Below are positions 1-4,718 of a stretch of DNA of 5,921 bases, piece by piece. The stretch's first letter is position 1. Every line of letters starts with the position of its first letter. The stretch covers positions 1 to 5,921 of the forward strand of contig JAAZIG010000193.1 in assembly GCA_012510325.1 (NCBI GenBank), read 5' to 3'. Source of the DNA: Bacillota bacterium. Lineage in GTDB: Bacteria; Bacillota; Dethiobacteria; DTU022. Both the position numbers and the translations under genes were made by a program. The notes below the pieces were generated by a model, which made no database searches, was not told where the DNA came from, and saw only the letters and a program-made list of their open reading frames with translations.

Positions 1-123
1 GCGCTGGTCCAGCCAGTGACCGCCGTAAACCCCCAGCAAAAGGACGAGGATCATCGATATCCCGAAGGAGAAAGCCAGATTAAGGTAGCGCAGCTGTCTG
101 ATCCATTTTTTCTTCCGGGCCAT
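1..123 (-). CDS. atpZ: AtpZ/AtpI-type small membrane protein, 5' part only
   Basis: The first 41 codons of a minus-strand gene that runs off the left edge. It starts at ATG (123-121), with a perfect AGGAGG at 136-131 and a 7-nt spacer. The protein begins with a basic stretch (MARKKKWIRQLR). A hydrophobic membrane helix follows at about residues 16-34, then the segment YGGHWLDQR. A glycine-rich helix end followed by G-x-WLD-R is typical of the AtpZ family (putative F0F1-ATPase subunit), small proteins usually encoded just before atpI/atpB and linked to ATP synthase assembly or Mg2+/Ca2+ handling. It lies 48 nt after ispF on the same strand with no obvious promoter or terminator between, so read-through from the isoprenoid genes is possible. 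The family call rests on a short fragment. The atp operon beyond the edge is expected from the family's usual context, not seen. Confidence 0.6.
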   Translation of the reverse strand, partial: MARKKKWIRQLRYLNLAFSFGISMILVLLLGVYGGHWLDQR

Positions 124-130
124 TTTCGAT

Positions 131-136
131 CCTCCT
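131..136 (-). promoter_or_regulatory. Ribosome binding site of the atpZ-like gene
   Basis: A perfect AGGAGG on the minus strand lies 7 nt before the ATG at 123-121. It fixes the start of the truncated gene, because no other start codon with such a site lies nearby. Confidence 0.8.
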
Positions 137-171
137 GTAATTCCGGCGAGGGGAGCTCCCGGGTTGAGCGC

Positions 172-651
172 TCAGGAGACGCCCCGCAGCAATACAGCCG
201 CCTGAGCGGCGATCGCTTCACCCCGTCCGCAGAGGCCCAACCCCTCGGTGGTAGTCGCTTTTACCGAGAGGGCGCTGCGAGGCAGGTGCAGGATCGCGGC
301 GATATTCTCTTTCATCTTCTCGATATAAGGGCTCAGCAGAGGTGCTTCCGCAATAATGACCATATCGGCGTTGCTTATGCTGTAGTTCCCCGCTGCAATG
401 AGCGCCCTCACCTCGGCCAAAAGCTTCAGACTGGAGATATCCTTGAACCGGCTGTCGCCGGGGGGAAAGTGGAAGCCGATATCGCGCAGGCCGGCAGCCC
501 CCAGCAGAGCATCCATCAGCGCATGGAGCAGCACATCGGCATCGGAATGCCCCTGGAGGCGGCTGTGGAAAGGAATTTCCACCCCCCCCAGGATCAGAGG
601 CCCTCCCGCCACCAGGCGATGCAGATCGAAGCCGGTGCCTACCCGGTACAG
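172..651 (-). CDS. ispF: 2-C-methyl-D-erythritol 2,4-cyclodiphosphate synthase, probable CTG start
   Basis: Cytoplasmic MEP-pathway enzyme that cyclises CDP-methylerythritol 2-phosphate to MEcPP with loss of CMP. Homotrimer, metal-dependent. Counted from the CTG at 651-649 the protein has 159 residues, the usual family length, and starts MYRVGTGFDLHRL. Visible motifs are the metal ligands D9, H11 and H43, GHSDADVLLHA (34-44), DIG (57-59) and ATTTEGLGLCGRGE (132-145, with E136). These match E. coli D8, H10, H42 and E135 in order and spacing. No ATG, GTG or TTG lies in frame close to the conserved start. The nearest is TTG at 744, which would add 31 unrelated residues inside ispD. CTG sits 2 nt after the ispD stop with AAAAGGGGG 8 nt upstream, so translational coupling is likely. 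Function is near certain; the start codon is inferred. Confidence 0.93.
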   Translation of the reverse strand: MYRVGTGFDLHRLVAGGPLILGGVEIPFHSRLQGHSDADVLLHALMDALLGAAGLRDIGFHFPPGDSRFKDISSLKLLAEVRALIAAGNYSISNADMVIIAEAPLLSPYIEKMKENIAAILHLPRSALSVKATTTEGLGLCGRGEAIAAQAAVLLRGVS

Positions 652-653
652 CC

Positions 654-1340
654 CTACCGCCCCCTTTTCAGGAAAGCTTCGGCAATAAGAAGATCTTGCG
701 GATGAGTAATCTTGATATTGGCCCGATCGCCGGGAACGGTACAAACCGCTTCACCGAGCAGTTCCAGCAGATAGGAATCGTCGGTGGCTTCAATACCCAG
801 GAGGTGGGCTTTCCGGTACGCTTCCATGATCAGCTCATAGCGAAATATCTGGGGAGTTTGCGCATGGTAAACCCGGTCCCGGCAGACGGTCCGGTTGATC
901 ATGCCGTTGGCGGCAATATCTTTCAGCGTATCGGTGACGGGAATCACCGGAACGGCCCCGCCGCAGCGGATCGCCATCTCCAGCACCGCCTCGAAGAGCT
1001 TCGCAGTGACAAAAGGGCGCACGCCATCGTGAACGCAGACCATTCCTGCCTTGCGGGGAAGCGCCTCCAGCCCCCGGTGGATCGAATCCTGACGCCGTTT
1101 GCCCCCTTCAACAAAGCTGATCTTCTCGAGGGGCCAGAAAGATTTAATCATCTGGCGGGCCTGGTCCACTTCCCCTCCCGGAACGATGACCACAATCTGG
1201 TTAACCGCCTCATGCTTGACAAATATCTCCAGGGTGCGGGCGAGGATGGGAACGCCGTCCAGCGTGACATATTGCTTCTTGATCTCGCCGCCCAGACGCT
1301 GCCCCCGCCCGGAAGCGGCGATCAGAACAGCTGCCTTCAT
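654..1340 (-). CDS. ispD: 2-C-methyl-D-erythritol 4-phosphate cytidylyltransferase
   Basis: Transfers CMP from CTP to MEP, giving CDP-ME, in the cytoplasm. The 228 residues are full length for the family (about 225-240). The N-terminal nucleotide-binding loop is present as AASGRGQRLGGEIKKQY (8-24), with R15 and K22 at the positions of the E. coli catalytic R20 and K27. Further hallmarks are EGGKRRQDSI (78-87), VHDGVRPF (103-110), R154 followed by HAQTPQIF (159-166), EATDDSY (184-190) and NIKITHPQDL (208-217). The ATG at 1340 lies 2 nt after the stop of the PIN-TRAM gene, with GGAG 10 nt upstream. The stop TAG (656-654) is 2 nt before the ispF CTG. The glycine of the common AAG loop is serine here (S10), a mild variation. 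The identification is secure. Confidence 0.96.
   Translation of the reverse strand: MKAAVLIAASGRGQRLGGEIKKQYVTLDGVPILARTLEIFVKHEAVNQIVVIVPGGEVDQARQMIKSFWPLEKISFVEGGKRRQDSIHRGLEALPRKAGMVCVHDGVRPFVTAKLFEAVLEMAIRCGGAVPVIPVTDTLKDIAANGMINRTVCRDRVYHAQTPQIFRYELIMEAYRKAHLLGIEATDDSYLLELLGEAVCTVPGDRANIKITHPQDLLIAEAFLKRGR
660..668 (-). promoter_or_regulatory. Shine-Dalgarno-like AAAAGGGGG before the ispF CTG start
   Basis: On the minus strand AAAAGGGGG ends 8 nt before the CTG at 651-649, inside the last codons of ispD. The same nine bases stand 8 nt before the GTG of livK (3480-3488). This supports CTG as the real start. The G-run pairs less well with the 16S tail than AGGAGG, so the site may also depend on ribosomes ending translation of ispD. 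Confidence 0.5.
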
Positions 1341-1342
1341 TA

Positions 1343-2446
1343 TTATTTAACTCCGCTCACTCTCTCGACAGCGCTCTTCGGCTTGGCAAAGATCATCCGG
1401 CCGGCGGCAGTCTGCAGCACGCTGGTCACGAGAACCTCAATGGTTTCACCGATATGACGCTTGCCGCCCTCAACGACGATCATAGTCCCGTCGTCCAGAT
1501 AGGCGACGCCCTGACCGACCTCTTTGCCGTCCTTGATAATCTGTGCGCTCATCTCTTCACCGGGCAGGACCACCGGTTTCACCGCATTGGCCAGTTCGTT
1601 GATATTCAACACGGTGATCCCCTGGAGCTCGCAAACCTTGTTCAGGTTAAAATCGTTGGTGATGATCTTCCCGTTGAGCACCTTGGAGAGGCGGACCAGC
1701 TTGCTGTCAACCTCACTGAGCTCCTCAAAATCGCCTTCATAGATCTGCACGGGGATATCCATCTCTTTTTGAATCTTGTTGAGGATATCGAGCCCGCGCC
1801 GTCCCCGGTTGCGCTTGAGCAGATCGGGGGAATCGGCAATATGCTGCAGCTCTTCCAAAACAAAGCCGGCCACAACGATGATCCCCTCGAGGAAACCGGT
1901 TTTGCAGATATCCACAATGCGGCCGTCGATGATGGCGCTGGTATCGAGGATCTTGAAGGTCTCGTTGTCTGCAGCCTGGGTGGCCCGCGTATTGCGGCTG
2001 AAAAAAGAGGTGAGAAAAGAAAACTCCTCTTTGCGGCCGAGAATAAAGCGCACCCCAAAGAAAACAAGCCCCAGGGTGATCAGCGGGGCGATGTAAGCGC
2101 CGACATGGGGAATATTGTAGATGGGATAGCTGATCAGGAGCCCGAGCAGCAGGGTGATGATCATCCCGATGACCACCAGAATAATATCCTGAGTGGGCAC
2201 TTTCTTCAGCCTCTCTTCGCACCACTCCAAAAAACGCCTGCAGGAATCGGTAACCGCGGGAGTTATTAAATAAAATAAAAGGCCAAAGATACCGCCGCCG
2301 GCCGCCGTATAGCCCCAGGGCGTGGAAAAAGTTAGCCCGGGTGTACCGATTACCGCAGTCAAACCAGGAACTGCATGATAGAAAAGCAAGGCGCCGGTGA
2401 CAACTCCAATGAGCGCCCCGATAATCCGTAAAACTTTGCGGACCAT
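1343..2446 (-). CDS. yacL: Membrane-anchored PIN-TRAM domain protein (YacL family)
   Basis: A 367-residue protein with three parts. The N-terminal membrane region has about four helices (near 5-23, 45-64, 87-108 and 115-136). A PIN nuclease-like domain follows at about 163-290, starting FKILDTSAIIDGR and continuing with ELQHIADSPDLLKRNRGRRG and IITNDFNLN. The C-terminal TRAM-type RNA-binding domain covers about 293-356. The four PIN acidic positions appear as D168, E199 (or E198), D247 and D265, so a metal site is likely intact. Family knowledge: such proteins (B. subtilis YacL) sit between the radA/disA region or carD and ispD in many Firmicutes. RNase activity is presumed from the fold, and no physiological substrate is well established. 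ATG at 2446 has a strong GGAGG (7-nt spacer). It is probably the first gene of a transcript with ispD and ispF. Confidence 0.93.
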   Translation of the reverse strand: MVRKVLRIIGALIGVVTGALLFYHAVPGLTAVIGTPGLTFSTPWGYTAAGGGIFGLLFYLITPAVTDSCRRFLEWCEERLKKVPTQDIILVVIGMIITLLLGLLISYPIYNIPHVGAYIAPLITLGLVFFGVRFILGRKEEFSFLTSFFSRNTRATQAADNETFKILDTSAIIDGRIVDICKTGFLEGIIVVAGFVLEELQHIADSPDLLKRNRGRRGLDILNKIQKEMDIPVQIYEGDFEELSEVDSKLVRLSKVLNGKIITNDFNLNKVCELQGITVLNINELANAVKPVVLPGEEMSAQIIKDGKEVGQGVAYLDDGTMIVVEGGKRHIGETIEVLVTSVLQTAAGRMIFAKPKSAVERVSGVK

Positions 2447-2450
2447 TTTT

Positions 2451-2460
2451 TCACCTCCCT
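2451..2460 (-). promoter_or_regulatory. Strong ribosome binding site of the PIN-TRAM gene
   Basis: AGGGAGGTGA on the minus strand, with 7 nt between GGAGG and the ATG at 2446-2444. Its near-complete match to the 16S tail fixes this start. Confidence 0.85.
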
Positions 2461-2544
2461 GCGGGAAAGATTAATTGGGATAGACTGATGCCTGAAACCA
2501 CTTTTCATAATCATAACTTATAGTTTTAACTAGGATCAAGCTGG

Positions 2545-2575
2545 ATTATACATTGCCTGTAATATTTGATGTTAA
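2545..2575 (-). promoter_or_regulatory. Candidate sigma-A promoter for yacL-ispD-ispF
   Basis: On the minus strand, TTAACA (2575-2570, 5/6 to the -35 consensus) is followed after 19 nt by a perfect TATAAT (2550-2545). The spacer is 2 nt longer than ideal, which lowers confidence. A transcript would start near 2538 and have about 90 nt of leader before the ATG at 2446. The leader contains a small AT-rich dyad (AACTATAAGTT). I see no convincing terminator between carD and this promoter, so carD read-through is also possible. Confidence 0.45.
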
Positions 2576-2601
2576 GGGGTCCGGATTGGCAGGCCGGTGA
2601 G

Positions 2602-3090
2602 TTATTCGGGATAGCTGTCAAAAATGCTGTCGAGAGCATTGATGATCTCAGACTGGTCGATGCCCTGGACGAGAAGCAGCTCACTGACCATGATCTGTTT
2701 GGAGTTTTCAAGCATCTTCCGCTCACCGGTGGAAAGCCCTTTTTGGCGATCCCGGCGGGTAAGATTTCGCACCACTTCGGCAACTTCGAGGATGTCACCG
2801 CTCTTGATTTTTTCCAAATGATAGCGGTAACGGCGGTTCCAGTTCGAGGACATCTCCCCGTTCGGGTTCCGCAGCACTTTAAAAACCTCTTCGATCCTGC
2901 CTTTATCGATCACTTCGCGCAGCCCGACACGAAGGATACTGTCAATGGGAATCATCACCTTCATCTCTCCGACAGGCAGTTTCATCACATAGTATTTTTT
3001 GCGGACACCGAGGATCTCTTTCTCTTCGATGGCTTCGATCACCCCGGCGCCGTGCATGGGATAAACCACCCTGTCTCCTATTTTAAACAC
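2602..3090 (-). CDS. carD: CarD/CdnL-family RNA polymerase-binding transcription regulator
   Basis: A 162-residue protein, the usual length for stand-alone CarD/CdnL. The N-terminal RNA polymerase-interacting domain (about 1-60) begins MFKIGDRVVYPMHGAGVIEAIEEKE and includes YYVMKLPVGEMKVMIP, close to the TRCF RNAP-binding module. The C-terminal helical DNA-binding domain holds NWNRRYRYHLEKI (83-95), SGD, EVAEVVRNLTRRD and GLSTGERKML. W84 matches the conserved tryptophan (W85 of mycobacterial CarD) that wedges into the upstream edge of the promoter bubble. By family knowledge it binds the RNAP beta subunit and stabilises open complexes, notably at rRNA promoters. The start is GTG (3090-3088), with GAGGAGG ending 8 nt upstream. 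An ATG 5 nt upstream is out of frame and meets a stop after five codons. It has its own promoter and diverges from the liv operon. Confidence 0.95.
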   Translation of the reverse strand: MFKIGDRVVYPMHGAGVIEAIEEKEILGVRKKYYVMKLPVGEMKVMIPIDSILRVGLREVIDKGRIEEVFKVLRNPNGEMSSNWNRRYRYHLEKIKSGDILEVAEVVRNLTRRDRQKGLSTGERKMLENSKQIMVSELLLVQGIDQSEIINALDSIFDSYPE

Positions 3091-3120
3091 ACCATCAGCC
3101 TCCTCGCACTCCTTCCTAAT

Positions 3121-3149
3121 ATGTTAACACAGCGGTGGGGCAGTGTCAA
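3121..3149 (-). promoter_or_regulatory. carD promoter (extended -10, sigma-A type)
   Basis: On the minus strand a perfect TTGACA (3149-3144) is followed by a 17-nt spacer and TAACAT (3126-3121, 4/6), preceded by TGT, giving an extended -10. Transcription would start near 3114 and leave about 24 nt of leader, just enough for the GAGGAGG site before the GTG. Confidence 0.7.
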
Positions 3150-3179
3150 ACATGTGAAGGTTTGAACTAACATAAACTG

Positions 3180-3246
3180 GCAGGGATCGCCCCCTGCAGA
3201 ACCCGGCGGCAAGGAGCGCCGCGGCACGGGGATCAGGGGCTGACCC
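3180..3246. repeat. Cluster of three small GC-rich inverted repeats
   Basis: Three potential hairpins lie in 67 bp: GCAGGG/CCCTGC (3180-3185 and 3192-3197, loop 6), CGGCG/CGCCG (3204-3208 and 3217-3221, loop 8), and GGG-TCAG/CTGA-CCC (3229-3246, one bulged A, loop GGG). None is followed by a T-run, so they do not look like terminators. The tight packing resembles REP-type repeats or the end of a decayed element, but the origin is unknown. Confidence 0.45.
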
Positions 3247-3317
3247 AAATAAAATATTGTTCGACTGATAAAAAGGGTTTTTTTGAATTAATGTTGAATA
3301 ACTGTACCTTTAATATC

Positions 3318-3372
3318 ATCGTTCTTTGTTGACAATATGCCATTATTGACGATCTCAACCAAAAAGAACGAT
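3318..3372. repeat. Long imperfect inverted repeat upstream of the livK promoter
   Basis: The left arm ATCGTTCTTTGTTGA (3318-3332) is the reverse complement of the right arm (3355-3372) except for three extra bases in the right arm. Inside it lies a second short dyad, CAATA/TATTG (3333-3337 and 3344-3348). The pairing totals about 20 bp with bulges. It ends about 47 bp before the livK -35 box, so it could act as DNA (operator or element end) rather than as leader RNA. No function is recognised. Confidence 0.6.
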
Positions 3373-3373
3373 C

Positions 3374-3387
3374 CTGATCAAGATCAG
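3374..3387. promoter_or_regulatory. 14-bp palindrome, possible operator
   Basis: CTGATC and GATCAG flank an AA centre, a perfect 6-bp dyad immediately right of the long inverted repeat and 31 bp before the livK -35 box. The size and place suit an activator or repressor dimer site. It matches no operator that I can name with confidence. Confidence 0.3.
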
Positions 3388-3418
3388 AGCAAGGGAGGGG
3401 GCGCAGCGCCGGGTAGAT

Positions 3419-3448
3419 TTGACAAAGTAGTGAGTTTACTTTTATGGT
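3419..3448 (+). promoter_or_regulatory. livK operon promoter (sigma-A type)
   Basis: A perfect TTGACA (3419-3424) is followed by 18 nt and TATGGT (3443-3448, 4/6). Transcription would start near 3455, giving a leader of about 42 nt. The spacer contains the dyad AAAGTA-N7-TACTTT (3424-3442), a plausible repressor site because binding there would block the polymerase. Confidence 0.6.
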
Positions 3449-3479
3449 GTTCCTTGATGAAAACAACAGTGAGTAAATT

Positions 3480-3488
3480 AAAAGGGGG
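3480..3488 (+). promoter_or_regulatory. Ribosome binding site of livK
   Basis: AAAAGGGGG ends 8 nt before the GTG at 3497-3499. It fixes a GTG start that gives a complete lipoprotein signal peptide. An identical element with the same spacing precedes ispF. Confidence 0.7.
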
Positions 3489-3496
3489 ATCTGTTT

Positions 3497-4627
3497 GTGA
3501 CGAGTAGAAAGAGAAAATGGGGCATCGGTGCAGTCGTCTTGCTGGGACTGGCCCTGCTGATGGCGGTCACCGGGTGTACTCCCGAGGATGAAAACGTGCT
3601 GAAGATAGGGATGGTCGGTCCCTTGAGCGGCGAAGCCGCCGCTTATGGGGTTAACATTCTCCGCGCTGCGGAGATCGCCGTGGAAGAAGCCAACGCCTCC
3701 GGAGAGCTGGGCGATATCACCTTGAAGATTATTTCAGAGGACACGGAAGGAGACTGGTCCAAAGCGGCCAATGCCTTTACCAAGCTCATCGATGTTGACA
3801 AGGTCAGCGTGATTATCGGGGGGGTCTTGAGCTCCGAGAGCGAAGCCGGGAGCACTATCGTCAAAGACGCCAAAATCCCGACAATCTCACCTTCCTCCAC
3901 CGCGGTTGACCTGACCAAGGACAACCCTTATCTGTTCCGGAACTGTCTCTCCGATGAGGTTCAGGCGGTGCAGATGGCGGAGTTCGCCGTGGAAGAGCTG
4001 GGGCTCGGCAAATTCGCCGTTCTCTATACAACCAACGACTACGGTAAATCGCTGCGCGATGCTTTCGAAAACAAAGCTGAAGAACTCGCCGAGGTCGTCG
4101 CAGTGGAAGCTTTTGCCGATAAAGACAACGACTTCAAACCGCAGCTGACTGCGATCAAGGAGAAGAATCCGGACTGCCTCTATATCGCCGGATACTACAC
4201 CGAAGCGGCCAAGATTGCCCAGCAGGCCAAAGATTTAGGCATGGACGTTCAGATCCTCGGTGCCGACGGCCTCTGCAATGCGGTGCTGCTGGAGATCGGC
4301 GGGGAAGCAGTTGAAGGGACCTATGCCACCTCCGGCTTCTACCCCGATGATCCTTCCCCGGCGGTGCAGAATTTCGTCAAAGCTTATCAGGATAAGCACG
4401 GCGAAGAGCCGGATATGTTTGCCGCCCAGGGCTACGATGCCGCCCGCATTGTGATCGAGGCGATCAAGAGCAAAGGCAGCACCTCCGAGGAGATCCGTGA
4501 AGGGCTTGCCGCCACCAAGGATTTCCCCGGCATCACCGGCAAAACCAGCATCGACGAAGAGGGAGACACGATTAAAGACGTCCTCATTCTGAAGGTTGAA
4601 GACGGCAAATTTGCGCGGGCCAGGTAA
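3497..4627 (+). CDS. livK: Branched-chain amino-acid ABC transporter substrate-binding lipoprotein
   Basis: A 376-residue extracellular receptor of the LivJ/LivK type (periplasmic-binding-protein fold I) that captures leucine, isoleucine, valine or a related hydrophobic ligand for the LivHM permease. The N-terminus has basic residues (TSRKRK), a hydrophobic core and a lipobox VTGC. Signal peptidase II cleavage before C27 would leave a lipid-anchored protein, as expected in a Gram-positive-type cell. The mature part starts LKIGMVGPLSGEAAAYG (35-51), the family's typical opening. It continues with IIGGVLSSES (106-115), PTISPSSTAVDLT (128-140), NDYGKSLRDAF (180-190) and AAQGYDAARIVIEAI (309-323). 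GTG at 3497 follows AAAAGGGGG with 8 nt between. It is first in the operon, before livH and livM. Exact substrate cannot be read from the sequence; aromatic amino acids, amides and urea are alternatives in this family. Confidence 0.93.
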   Translation: MTSRKRKWGIGAVVLLGLALLMAVTGCTPEDENVLKIGMVGPLSGEAAAYGVNILRAAEIAVEEANASGELGDITLKIISEDTEGDWSKAANAFTKLIDVDKVSVIIGGVLSSESEAGSTIVKDAKIPTISPSSTAVDLTKDNPYLFRNCLSDEVQAVQMAEFAVEELGLGKFAVLYTTNDYGKSLRDAFENKAEELAEVVAVEAFADKDNDFKPQLTAIKEKNPDCLYIAGYYTEAAKIAQQAKDLGMDVQILGADGLCNAVLLEIGGEAVEGTYATSGFYPDDPSPAVQNFVKAYQDKHGEEPDMFAAQGYDAARIVIEAIKSKGSTSEEIREGLAATKDFPGITGKTSIDEEGDTIKDVLILKVEDGKFARAR

Positions 4628-4656
4628 ACACTAGTGTGAAACTGAACCGGTGCCAG

Positions 4657-4684
4657 CAGGAGGGCAGGAAAACCTGCCCTCCTG
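4657..4684 (+). terminator. Perfect 12-bp hairpin between livK and livH (leaky terminator or mRNA stabiliser)
   Basis: Arms CAGGAGGGCAGG (4657-4668) and CCTGCCCTCCTG (4673-4684) pair perfectly around an AAAA loop. The stem is followed by AATTGCTC, not by a T-run, so it is not a classical intrinsic terminator. It begins 30 nt after the livK stop and ends 34 nt before the livH start. In comparable transport operons a hairpin here protects the upstream mRNA or reduces read-through, so that more receptor than permease is made. That role is inferred. Confidence 0.7.
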
Positions 4685-4718
4685 AATTGCTCATAGCGAT
4701 TGGGAGTGAAACCAAACC

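Larger units (their letters stand above)
3091..3496. other. Divergent intergenic region between carD and livK
   Basis: This 406-bp gap has four parts. 3091-3150 holds the carD ribosome binding site and promoter. 3180-3246 is GC-rich with three short inverted repeats. 3247-3372 is AT-rich and ends in a long imperfect inverted repeat, followed by a 14-bp palindrome. 3419-3496 holds the livK promoter and leader. A 77-codon minus-strand open frame (3466-3233) crosses most of it, but its product resembles no family I know and it overlaps the dyads. I do not call it a gene. The abrupt changes in base composition could mean a decayed inserted element. Confidence 0.6.

Noticed and set aside
151..173. 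Palindromes GGGAGCTCCC and GAGCGCTC between ispF and atpZ
   Set aside because: They have no loop and no T-run and are short; they look like chance GC-rich palindromes rather than a terminator.
16..2269. Three long plus-strand open frames nearly end to end (16-705, 696-1457, 1454-2269) opposite ispF, ispD and yacL
   Set aside because: They lie antisense to well-recognised genes, their translations show no known family, and long antisense frames are common opposite GC-rich coding DNA.
2580..2600. CCGG/CCGG dyad just after the carD stop as a terminator
   Set aside because: Only four paired bases and no following T-run on the minus strand.
2566..3165. 199-codon plus-strand frame opposite carD
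   Set aside because: Antisense shadow of carD; it runs across the carD promoter and shows no recognisable family.
3271..3289. A-run, GGG, T-run that looks like a small terminator
   Set aside because: The stem would be only A-U pairs around a 3-base loop, and no gene ends there on the plus strand.
3329..3357. A second plus-strand promoter beginning with TTGACA at 3329
   Set aside because: No acceptable -10 box lies 16-18 nt downstream, and the hexamer is part of the inverted repeat.
3233..3466. 77-codon minus-strand frame in the carD-livK gap
   Set aside because: No recognised family, no clear ribosome binding site, and it overlaps the inverted repeats and the livK promoter. A relic of a mobile element cannot be excluded.
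3457..3507. Possible 16-codon leader peptide (ATG at 3457) overlapping the livK start
   Set aside because: The ATG is almost at the predicted transcription start with no ribosome binding site, and the peptide has no run of Leu, Ile or Val codons, so there is no sign of attenuation.
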